In this document: positions 33,974 to 44,115 of the stretch, piece by piece
Position numbering within the stretch: the stretch's first letter is position 1
How the letters are laid out: each line of letters begins with the position of its first letter
NCBI GenBank assembly: GCA_031310005.1
Contig: CM062388.1
Coordinates: 806,001 to 870,000 of the forward strand
Direction: 5' to 3'
Length of the DNA stretch: 64,000 nucleotides
Origin: Dactylellina haptotyla
Taxonomy: Eukaryota; Ascomycota; Orbiliomycetes; Orbiliales; Orbiliaceae
Made by a program: the position numbers and the translations under genes
Notes under the pieces: model-generated
What the model saw: the letters and a program-made list of their open reading frames with translations, nothing else
What the model was told of the DNA's origin: nothing
Databases searched by the model: none

Positions 33974-34788
33974 TTTGATTGCTATTGCCAGGCCTGCACG
34001 GGGTAAAGGTTCTTGGGAGGCAAGGTGAAGGGTTTGAAGGGAGAACAAGCAACTAGATACCTTATAAAGCTCCTAGATCGGTCCAAATGGATGGGCTGAC
34101 AATTTATATCACTCACATAACGTATCAGAGGGCACTATTCCAACCTTCTGAATTTAGTAGCGAATGTTTTTCTTGATATCCGTGAGCACGTGGAACTGTT
34201 TGAAAAAGAAATTTGTGGATACGATTCCGGTCTACACGGCAACTGGGTCTAATCGGCACAAAATTGAAGAATAGTCCGTGCCAAAAAGATTTATAGATAG
34301 AAGTAATATATCCGTTAAACTCATTAATGTTCGAAAGGCTGGGTCAGTCTCGACCTTGAACCTGAACCAGAAATCTGCCCCAAAAGAAAATTAAAAACTC
34401 TCCGTCTTACAATTACACACGGCAGAGGGGCTTGCATCGTCCATCAGCCATGTCGTGCACTAGGAGGAAACTCCGAAAATAGGCGGAATGCATCTAGTCG
34501 ACTTTGGATGGCAACTAGAGCCCCAGAAAACAGGAAGAGGAAGCGAAAGGCGTCGGAAAAAGAAAAATGCCCAAGCTGGTAAGAACTGGAATTCTCAAAC
34601 GGATTGTGAATGCATTATCTGGCAGAGCCTGTCGATTAGGATAGAGCTGAACTAATACTTAATTAATATACCTCTGGCCATGCACACTTCTTCCCCTCCA
34701 CGAACTCCCACTCTTCTCCCTATGCTTCGCTGCCATCATTGTCTTGTTTTGATTTGCTTCCCCTCCCCATAGCAGTCACTCAACCACA
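33974..34788. promoter_or_regulatory. Shared divergent promoter of secreted protein and 7TM gene
   Basis: 815 bp separate two divergent ATGs. A C/T-rich leader (CTTCCCCTCCACG, TCCCTATGC) precedes the 7TM gene. No further gene or repeat is visible. Confidence 0.55.
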
Positions 34789-36351
34789 ATGTCTTCCTCG
34801 ACTGCCGGGCCGGGGGCGCCCATAAAACTCGAAGATCAAGATATAGTGGATATTCTGACGACATCACTGATCTTGGGTCCTGCGGCTCTCAACTTTGCGG
34901 ATCGGAGAATTCTCTATGTTATCGACACTATGGCAAAGTTTGCTGCGGCATCAGAGAACTTCACTATCACCCCAGACGATATGGTCAACTATTTCGGCAC
35001 AAGGCCTAATGAAGTTGAGTGGGTCTATCGAAGACTGGGGACCGATCCAAGCCAACTTGCCGGTCTTGTTTCAACGATAGCCTTACAGGCCGCAGATTAT
35101 CTGCCGCACGGTCATACTACACAAGTTCTTGTACCACTTTTTGCTGCTCTCACAGTCATGACAACGATTGCAATCGCCATGAGAATGTGGTCACGCCATC
35201 AAGTCGCCAACGGTCTCAAGTTATTCGACTTTTTTGCACTTCTCGGTTTTGTAAGTCCTAAAACTTATCTTTTATGAACGTCGCAGCGTAATATGACTGA
35301 GTTGATAGACAGCTAACGATATATATTATGTTGGATAGTTAATGGCTATCGTTTATGGCGCGCTAGCAGTGAGACACTCGGATGCTGGTAAGTCGTAAGA
35401 TACTAGAATGGAGTTAAAAACCATACCTCATTACTAACTTGTGTGTAAAGAGGGGCAATATCGGTACTACTATGACAGAACCTGGAATCAAATTGCGGAG
35501 TCTTTCAAGGTCAGTATATTGCTGTGATCGACTGGAGGCTCTATTTCGCTTTGCTTATGGCATCCTATAATTTTTTTTAGCTATCTTTCATTCTGAACAC
35601 GATCTACCCTTGGGCAATGCTTGCAACGAAATTGTCGCTCTTGATGTTCTACTATTCCATGACAAAATTCAACTGGATTCATTATTCTTGCTATGCAATC
35701 GGCGGCCTAACAATTGCAAACACGATAGTGGCATTCATCATTCCATTTACTCAATGTCACCACGTCAACCAATGGGATTATCGCCTCAATCCTTACGAGT
35801 GTAAATTCGATTCGAGGATTTCATTGATAGTCAACGGCGCAATTTACATCGTTACTGATGTCGCAATCTGGATATTACCAATGCCACTGCTTGCCAAGTT
35901 GAAACTTGCGACAGGACAGAAAATATTGGCGGTTATCACCTTCTCTCTGGGTGGCATGTAAGTGCAACATCGGTCTATTGGAGTTTGGATCTGGGAGAAG
36001 CTTTCTGACAAAAAGTAAACAGTGCTTGCGTAGCGGGTGCCCTTCGGTTGTGGATTATTCTCTCCTTCCAAGAGTATAACGCCAAGGGTGGCTCTAATCT
36101 TGAAGTCGATGTCTACACCATGTAAGTTCCCCTCTTGTCTGCGTTGATCGGGAAAACGTAAATTTGCTAACGTGAATCATAGTCTTGAATTGAATCTCGC
36201 TCTAATCTGTGCTTCTGCACCCGCTGTTAGAGCCTTGATCATGTACTACGCACCAAAGGTCATGAATACGCTCTCGACAGTCGGATTCACGAGAGACGAC
36301 AAGGACAGCGATGTAGCCCAGGAGGATGTTTCTGCCGATTCAAAAGCATAA
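34789..36351 (+). CDS. PTH11-like seven-transmembrane protein (fungal rhodopsin family)
   Basis: Six exons (34789-35250, 35339-35387, 35451-35509, 35581-35957, 36023-36121, 36183-36351) encode 404 residues. From about residue 115 there are seven hydrophobic segments: VLVPLFAALTVMTTIAIAM, FDFFALLGFLMAIVYGALAV, ILNTIYPWAMLATKLSLLMF, YAIGGLTIANTIVAFIIPF, LIVNGAIYIVTDVAIWILPM, ILAVITFSLGGIACVAGALRLW and LNLALICASAPAVRALIMYY. The order and motifs (CHHVNQWDY, PMPLLAKLKL, SLGG) match the fungal rhodopsin-domain family that includes Pth11, a plasma-membrane surface-sensing receptor. The CFEM domain is absent. Instead there is a soluble N-terminal extension of about 110 residues of unknown fold. The short acidic C-tail has no further domain. 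Ligand unknown. Confidence 0.85.
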
Positions 36352-37125
36352 TTATAAAGGGTCTCATATTATTTTATCCCGGTGCTCGCTTTTTATGCTT
36401 CACACATGGACTTGTATTCAGAATGGTCATTACGGAATATTGAGGTGAATATTTTATTTTTCAAGATGGGGGTGTCGAGATCATGGGGTATGAACTTGTA
36501 ATGATTAATGAAAATTCTTCATATGGATATTTTCTTATATATAAAGGTATTGTATCAAAGGAGATGGTTTTCTTTTTTTTGTTCGAATTTTCTTTTTCTT
36601 TCTTTCTTTCTTTTCACATTCGTGTTTGAAACACGCGAAATTAATATATCGAATATATGGAACTATAGCGAGAGATCAACTGGAAGAATCCAATATACAT
36701 ATTTTGAAGCCCAAATATCACCTGGTGTAATATCGAGATCTGATAAAAAGTGAAAACCTGGACTCAAATCAAGATTGAACGCCAAGATTGTTCTGCCTAC
36801 ACTAGCTTAATGACGGTATATACCGATGAAATATGATGTCATGGCCAGATCCGACTTCACAATATATCGTGCGTCTGTTAGTGTAAGGCCCGGGCTTCGA
36901 TGTTAAAAACAGGGATGAATACGAGACGCCTCGTGCATAGTTTCCGTGATATACCGTCCGCATATAACACTGCTTGATAAGGAATATTAAAAAGAATATG
37001 ACTCGGATATATTGCTTTTCGACGCCAACCCTCCAAATATGTTTAAAAATATGCTTTGTGTAACCCGGGTACCCGAAAACTCCAAACATCAAGCTTAAGC
37101 AGAATAACCTCTAGAAAACAAGCTA
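36352..37125. other. Convergent intergenic region
   Basis: A/T-rich 3' flanks with pyrimidine runs (CTTTCTTTCTTTCTTTTC at about 36,597). Nothing else seen. Confidence 0.6.
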
Positions 37126-38136
37126 TCAGCTCAAACTGATATTTTCCATGCCCTTGATGAGACCATTTCCTTCTCCACCCCCGGAATCTCCTTTCCTAAC
37201 GTAGATGGCTAAATTGTTAAACATCACGCCCCCGCCCCACCCTTCCTCCGGCCACATGATCTTCACATAATTCTCCGCTTTAACCACCTCGTCCACCTCT
37301 TTCAACAGGATCGCTACTTCGCTGCCGTTCCTCCCATTTTCATCATCCCCTGAAACAGCTATTTCGTAAATATCAAAGCTGTTCCCAATCCACACTTTCG
37401 GCCGCAACATGAAGTACTTATGGTTTAACCATACCGATGCGTGCGGCATGTATACCACAGAGTTTTTATACCATCCCACGTCCGAGGGGATCTGTGATGC
37501 GGGAACATGCGTAATTCCATGTAGTTTTAATAAGTTTATGTCGATTGCTGTGTAGATGGGGTCATATGATAAAATAGTGATCTGATCTTGCGATCTCCTT
37601 TCTTCCTTACTGGTAGAAATTCCATCTTGATCTTTTTTTTCTTGCGATTCCAATACCGTTCCATCAGCGGTGTCGCCTCCATCAACTTCTGGTGATCGAG
37701 TCTTCGAATCTCCCTCTCCCTTCAACGCTTCGATAATACCTAACGCAGCCGCAAGCTGATATCCAGGCCCCGGCTTGAAACTTTCAGATATCGACCCCAG
37801 CGCCAGAATCAAGACGTTATTAACCCCTGTTAACTTTTCTTCGTCCAGCACGCTCTTCAATCCAACATAGCCACTCGAGGAATTAAACCCATCAATCTGC
37901 TTTTCAAGCCGAGCTTTCACTTTAGCCAGTTCCTTCTCATCGAACGGGTCCCCATATGCTGCTTCCTTCTCCTTTCCTCCTTTTTCGGCATTGCCGAGAT
38001 CAGATTTATGTGCTAATAAAGCGGAATGCGCGGCGTTCTTTGCTGATGAGCCTTTCTTCTTGCGGGCCGAGGAGTTGGAGATGGTGGTCCAGCCGTCGGA
38101 GGTCGTGACTCGAGAGTGCCGTTGGCGGGCACTCAT
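37126..38136 (-). CDS. SRR1-domain protein (SRR1/Ber1 family)
   Basis: A single exon encodes 336 residues from an ATG at 38136. The N-terminal 60 residues are polar and basic (SSARKKKGSSAKN). The SRR1 domain begins near residue 105 with VLILALGSISES, continues as YQLAAALGIIEAL, and after a disordered insertion of about 40 residues resumes at ILSYDPIYTAIDINLLKLHGI. The segment VYMPHASVWLN and the following FDIYEIAV resemble the rest of the fold. SRR1 was first seen in Arabidopsis circadian and light signalling; yeast Ber1 is linked to tubulin and heme-related phenotypes. The biochemical role is not known. Confidence 0.85.
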   Translation of the reverse strand: MSARQRHSRVTTSDGWTTISNSSARKKKGSSAKNAAHSALLAHKSDLGNAEKGGKEKEAAYGDPFDEKELAKVKARLEKQIDGFNSSSGYVGLKSVLDEEKLTGVNNVLILALGSISESFKPGPGYQLAAALGIIEALKGEGDSKTRSPEVDGGDTADGTVLESQEKKDQDGISTSKEERRSQDQITILSYDPIYTAIDINLLKLHGITHVPASQIPSDVGWYKNSVVYMPHASVWLNHKYFMLRPKVWIGNSFDIYEIAVSGDDENGRNGSEVAILLKEVDEVVKAENYVKIMWPEEGWGGGVMFNNLAIYVRKGDSGGGEGNGLIKGMENISLS

Positions 38137-38762
38137 GAGTTACCGTTGGGAGGTATGATGGCGTTAGTGTTTGAAATTCTTGTGTATAGAATTGGATATC
38201 TGAACGCGATGTCTGTATATATTTTTTTGGGTCTTGGTAAGGGTTTTTTATATGCAGTTTGTTGGAAGATGTTGTCGACAACGCAGAATTCAGAGTCTCA
38301 TACTTAAAAGTTTTGATGCTATGCATCAATTGATATTGTGAATTATCGCACTTGATCGAGCTTCTAGGATTCTTTGTACCATACGTATTATTCGTGGCTC
38401 TGTCTTTTAATGAAGGTTGTTATATGGGGCGACTATTAACTAGCCCAAACGATAGCCTTGGCCATATATCATATTTAGAATCAAGCATTAAAGAAGTTCA
38501 AGTTAACTAAACATTCCTCTGAAATATCAAATATCTATATATGCTCATTTTATTCGCATTAATCATGTCCACAGCTTTCTTTTGTTTAAACAAGAAAAAA
38601 AATAAAAAAGGAAGAAATTCATCCAAAATATGCCATCATCACACAGCTAAGTTAAACATCAAAAATCATGAAAGGAAAATGGTAACATCATAAAAAACAG
38701 TGCCAAAAAAGCTCACTACATTAAATCACATTAAAAGCGACAAAAACTCCCGAAACTCCCCT
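38137..38762. other. Intergenic between two minus-strand genes
   Basis: Promoter of the SRR1-domain gene and 3' flank of the next gene. Bases 38,580-38,720 are A-rich. No gene seen. Confidence 0.6.
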
Positions 38763-40580
38763 CTAAGCCCTCCTATTTTGTCCTCTATCATTGGCAATTT
38801 CATACCCCCGTCTTCTCGGCATGTCTCCATCATCCTCATCATCCTCCCCAGAGTCACCTACGGGGACCTCCCCTAGCACCTCCGCCATCCGCCTCCTCTC
38901 TAGCCGTAGTATCTCTGTACTCCGCATCTGCTCCTCCTCTAGTTCCCGCCTGACGCCCGCAAGTCGCTCTCGCACCCGCGCTCTATTCTCAGCATTCTCA
39001 AAGTGGCGGAATAGCGCTTCGTCGCCCAATTCTGCGGGGAGGAAGGTACTCCTTAATACTCTTCTGCTGCTGTTGCCCTCCGCGTCGAGAGCTTCGTCGA
39101 CTTCGTCTACCTCTGTGCGGAGGGTATCCTGGACGATGGATATTGTTCCTGGCGGTGGGGGTAGCGGGAGCGCGGGAGTGCTGGTTGTTGCAGTCGGGGA
39201 TGTGGTTGTGGGAATATCGATCGCGTTGGCGTTGGCGACGGATATCCCTGCTATCGTGGGGGTTGTGGATGTAGATGTGGAAGTCGGAGGTAGGACGCCT
39301 GCGGATTGGAACATATTTATGGCTTCGTTTTCAGCGCGGCGGAGTTCGCGACGGGTGGAGCGCAGGAGGGCGAATTCTGAGGCGAGCAGGTCGATGCGGG
39401 ATTGCATTGTGCGGATGCGGGCTTCACGCACGCGGAGGGAGGTGTAGTAGTTTTGTGAGGTAATGTCCGGGAAGCCGGAGAGCGGAGGAGGGTTGGCAGT
39501 CGTTGATGATGTCGTATTGCTGGAGGGTTGGGGTTGGGTGTTTAGAGCTTGGTTGAGGGCTTGGCTGTGGATGGAGAGAGATTCTTCGAGGCTGGCGGCG
39601 GTTTCGTCGACACTGTTGAGCATGTAGTCTTGGAGGGCGCCAATGCGGCGGATCTGGTTGACTAGGGCTTGGAAGGAATCTTGAGTTCTGGTAGTGCTGG
39701 GTGATGTCGAGCGGACGGGTGAGGCGGGGGGCCATTCGGTGGGTATGCTTGTCGATCTTCGGGGTACGGGAGGCGGGTTGCTTATTGTCGCAGCGGCGTT
39801 CGACGTCGAGACGGCAGTTGTAGCTGGTGTGAGGCTTGGAGGGATGCCCGCTGCAGCACTTAGTGCTCGTTCCCAGGCTTGGATATCACGCCGTTCGCCG
39901 GAGCCTCTATTTCCACTCGAACCCCGGATCCCAATAATCTGTTGGATGGTAGAGCCATCGCTCGTAGAGGGTTGGGCAGCGTTGTTCGTTCGGTTTTGGG
40001 AGGACGGTGATTCCCGTAGGAACTCGCTGAGGGTGAGCAACTGATCCGAGCTGGGCTGTATCATGTGTGGCCTGGGCCGCTGGGAGGTCGTAGATGTCGT
40101 GGGCAGTTGTGGGGTGTGATAGTTGGCATTGAGGAACCGTTCCATGTGGGCCGACCTTCGCTCCCCGCGTTCTCGCCGGCTGCGTTCCATGCGAGCGGAT
40201 AGGTCTCGTTCCCGTTCCCGTTCACGAATCTGGGTTTCATGTTCGCGCTCGTTCTGGAGGTCTTCTATTTCGATAGTGTCGGCAGAGGAGTCGAGGAGGT
40301 GGCGACGGATGGGCCGGGAACCGGAGTATATGTAGTCGTAGGCCAGGCTGCCGCTGCCCCTACCAGTGGAAGAAGGGCCCGGGGTGGAGGGTAGGCGGGT
40401 GGTAGATGTTCCAGAGGATGTATGGACGGTGGAGTGGACATCGCATCGGTTGGTGGCTGAAGCTTTGTCCAGCGTCTTTGCATCTGGAGGGGACTCCCAT
40501 ACTGTTTGAAGAGAGGGTCAGTTGGCGGTGTGTCAATTGAAGGGTGGAATGGATAAAGGATACTCACGCGGTATACCCAT
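38763..40580 (-). CDS. Low-complexity protein with charged coiled-coil segments
   Basis: Two exons: a 13-nt first exon (40580-40568, ATGGGTATACCGC in an ideal GCCATGG context) joins through GTGAGT and CAG to 40501-38763, giving 583 residues that begin MGIPLWESPPDAKTLD. The first 120 residues are Ser/Thr/Pro-rich and end in DYIYSGSRPIRRHLLD. A highly charged Arg/Glu run follows (RERERERE), typical of a single alpha-helix. The middle is disordered (SerThrPro). Around residues 360-410 a coiled coil is likely (VREARIRTMQSRIDLLASEFALL). The tail has a second coil rich in Arg/Glu and ends after an acidic DSGEDDEDDGD block. I do not recognise a domain. A nuclear or cytoskeletal scaffold is possible but unproven. 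The upstream frame near 40,600-40,790 is also open, so an alternative first exon exists. Confidence 0.68.
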
Positions 40581-40741
40581 GGCTTTAGAGGTGGCGGGGG
40601 GCTTGATACTCCGAGCGAGGACGGAGAGTATGCGCTTGATGTCGTTGACGATGGGACAAAAGAGGAGGGGAGGTTGACGCTGGTGGAGGTTGTTGCGGCG
40701 GTAGCGATATTAAAGAAAGCTATCGATTGGCAACACACACG

Positions 40742-40769
40742 CACACAGCACACAGCACACAGCACACAG
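40742..40769 (+). repeat. (CACACAG)4 tandem repeat
   Basis: Four perfect 7-nt units followed by a partial CAG, 160 bp upstream of the ATG at 40580. Confidence 0.9.
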
Positions 40770-41058
40770 CAGCTGATATTTGCAGCAGACACCCCAAAAC
40801 TGCACCGAGGTCCGAAAGAAGAACAGGAATGATCTGGGGAAGCCGGGGAAAGGAGACGGAGAGGGACAGAAAAGGAAGAGCGGATGGGAACAGAAAGAAA
40901 GACGGGCAGAGGGAGAAAATGCGATGGGAATACCAGGCCAATGAACGAATGCGGGAGTAGTACGATCCCACCTTCCCAACGGCTGCAGAGTTTTTATTCG
41001 ACCAGTGCAGACGCTGGCGGGCACATGCTGCCTGGCTTCTTCATATCAGACGGGAGGT

Positions 41059-41068
41059 CCAATCAGCG
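41059..41068 (+). promoter_or_regulatory. CCAAT box (CCAATCAGCG)
   Basis: The core CCAATCAG is followed by a GC-rich stretch (CGGGCCCGG). It lies 479 bp upstream of the ATG at 40580, similar in distance and strand to the copy above COX6. Confidence 0.5.
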
Positions 41069-44000
41069 GGCCCGGAAGGCCACGATCGTTCCTTCTACTA
41101 TTCGTCTACCGAGACTAAATCTCTTATTTTTGCAGTCTAATGCATTAATATTACGTGGATTAGGAGTAAATATGTCAGGAAAATAATAGAGCTCGACGGC
41201 TACATGTTGGTATCGTCTATGAGGCGGGCAACAGTAGCTCCCAGCTCCGGCTCCGTACCCGATACCCCAGCCTGCAGGCAGTCATGGACCAAGCTGCTTC
41301 TGGCGACCCGAGCAAGCTTGGGAGCTTGGGGTTTGCTAAAAACTCGTGCAGATGGACGGAACATTGGCCACTATCGGATAAAGCAAGCAGAGTATGATAT
41401 CTCTCTATGGATTGCTGTTATTAATTACCAACGTTCACGGATTCACCTTGGATAGTATACGAGATTGCGGATGCTGGATTCTGCTGTTCATAGGTGGTAT
41501 ATTATGTCACCAGCCGGAAAATAAGATAGCTAGCTGTCAAGCACGACATTTCCACCGATAGCCAGCATGCCAAAGAGCATAAAAAGCACTTTTCTTCCTT
41601 TCAAGCTCGCTTCCCAGGCGAAGGTTGCTTCCATACTGCAGGTTATTGTAGCATGTCGCATTTCGAGGAGGGTGTGTGTATTAATCTATTATTGATGGTG
41701 GGTGGAATCTGCAACAAAGAAGTTTTTTTTTTTCTTCCTTTTTTGTTTTTGCCAGAGGTGGAGTGAATTTCCCACCAGCAAGTTTTTTCTCCTATTTTGA
41801 TTATTTGCTTCTACTGCAAATCTGAGTGCAGGATGCATATCTATTCATGCTCCAGGGGGGAAAGGTTAGCATGATTCTCTCCGGGCATGCTTGGAGATGT
41901 TCAAAATCTCGAAATCTGGACTTGTCCAGCTGGACCCACCGGTGCTGCGAGATGGCGATGGGGGAATGTGGATTCGGGCGAGATGGGAGTGTTAATTTCG
42001 CGATCAGGCGTCTGTGCGAGGCTTCGAGAAGGCGAATTGAAATTGAGCCGGGCGGCAGGGACCTTAATTGCTGGCTTACCAGAACTGCAAATTCAGGCCG
42101 GTGATCGTTTCAACAGCTTTAGCGAGAGTCTTAGCTCTGTCGCCCTCCGCAGCCCTGTGCGAGTAATTGCTTGGCCCTGATTCGATCTTCAAAGTTGGGA
42201 TGACCGCGGTTCTCCTCCTCTTCCTTCTGCCCCATCGAGCAGTCGCAAGCCGTGGAGGACTCCAATTTGCGAGAAGGAGACTTTCTGGAACCGTCGTACC
42301 AGGGTCCGCACGTACGTACGCGGTGCACTTGATGATGCCATTGAAGGTGATCATGATAGCGTGATATGACATTGGCTGCGAACTTGCCTCCTCTCTCGCA
42401 TCCGACGACCATCCCTTCGGCTGGTCGTGGCCGCCACCAAATAATGCCATGCCCGCAGCTTCCACAGCTCTCCGACTGGCACATTAATATAGATCTATGG
42501 GATGATTGGACAGGTTCTAGATCTGCTTCTTTGTGTGCTGTGCCCGCCAGTTGGACTTCCCTCTTTAACCTCTCTCACCCGGTCACCTGGATAATTCTAG
42601 CATCCGGTTGTGAAAAGAATAAAAGGAATTAGACCGTATCATATCCTTCTCACCGCTTTGCACTGTTTCGGAGTCCAACAATCTGTCCAACTGTTGTTCT
42701 CTGGACTTTTGCGAAAGATAAACCAAGTACGCTCCCCCGGCCGGAGGAAGCATAAGAGGCACGATATTAAGAGACGTCCCTGTTCCCTCCTTTCCCTTCC
42801 CTCTCAGATTTTCATTTTTCCGGGTCGCCGTTATCCTCCTCGCTGCGGTTTACACCACGAGCCTGCGCCGAAGCATCCTCTTGGTTCGTTTGGATATAAC
42901 ACAACATACCCGGCTGGTGCTCCGAGTCGCGTGGACCCAGCGAAATTATTACGTATCACATTTTCAGCCCACCGCGCTCGCCGCCCATCGCCCAACTCAA
43001 CCTCACCAAACAAACATCGCTCGCTCGACGTTGCATACATACTGACATACAGCCGTACATACGCACATCCGTACATAAGCACTGCACGCTGGCTTATTAT
43101 ATTCAGAAAGAGGAAGCAGAAAGTCGGCTCTGCTGCAGCCGGGAGAAACAGGAGCCCCGTTCGGCCCTTATCTACCCATCTCCCACCAGTCTGGCCCATT
43201 GGCCCGCGTAGCTTTTTGTTCGGCACATAAAAGGACCCCAAATCTCTCTGGCTTGGGCTCTTGGTCACTATCAAAGCTGAGCTTGGCTTCGACATATACC
43301 TACCGCATTCTCCTCACAATTGAGGCTTCGCTCCAAGATCACCCACTTTAGCCCGAGATCTGACCCGATTCGATCCAATTGCTCCGCCCAAACCTTCACC
43401 CGAACCAGCCCTTCAAATTTCTGGTGATACCCAATTTTTTTTTTTAAAAAAAAACCATCTCTCGTTCTTCGCAAAACTGCAGCCAGCCGAGCTCGCCCCT
43501 AAACTCAATCAATCATCTTGATACTTCAGAGCACACACCCGGCTCGGGAGGCACCTCAGCCAGAGATTCCAGGAACGTGTAGTATTTCCGCTGCTGGACG
43601 GGACGCCTTTGCATTACGCTCTCTTATTATATACCGTTCGAGAAAAAGCCCAGACCAAGTCTCCGTCGATCTTTCAAGCCACTCAATCACATCGACTTCG
43701 GCATCATGCTGATACCCTAACACCCGCTTCCCGTCGACAACGTTCCTTGGACAGGTTCGACTGCCTTCCCTCTCACAGTCGCCGCTGCGTCCGTGCTGTG
43801 CTCCGTTGTGTGTGCACTCCCGTGCGTGTGTGATACGCTACGACAAACAACACACCCCGTTCGGATACGAATATATCTCTAAGGACGCCAAACACCCTTA
43901 ACTAAAACATTCAAACGCGAGACATTCCCTACAACTCTGGGGAAGGAGGGCAGAGAAGAAAAAACTAATAGCAAATCGAAAAATAACTTGCATAGAATAA

Positions 44001-44115
44001 TCATAGTTAAAAACTAGCAGGAATTAGAACTACGACGAGCGACACAAGGCCTTACGTAACTGCGTTCTTTTTCCTCCCTCTGACTGCGAATCCCCAAAGA
44101 CTCGTCGAACATAAA

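Larger units (their letters stand above)
40581..44115. other. Long divergent intergenic region before TRK gene
   Basis: This is 3.5 kb between two divergent starts. A heptamer repeat lies at 40,742-40,769 and a CCAATCAGCG element at 41,059-41,068. Bases 42,700-43,860 are C/T-rich, fitting a long TRK promoter and leader with short upstream ATGs. A T11-A9 run is centred on 43,445. ORFs on both strands overlap and have no domain. Confidence 0.5.

Noticed and set aside
38791-39447. 218-codon plus-strand ORF
   Set aside because: It is antisense to the coiled-coil gene and reflects its Ser/Thr/Arg codon bias; no domain.
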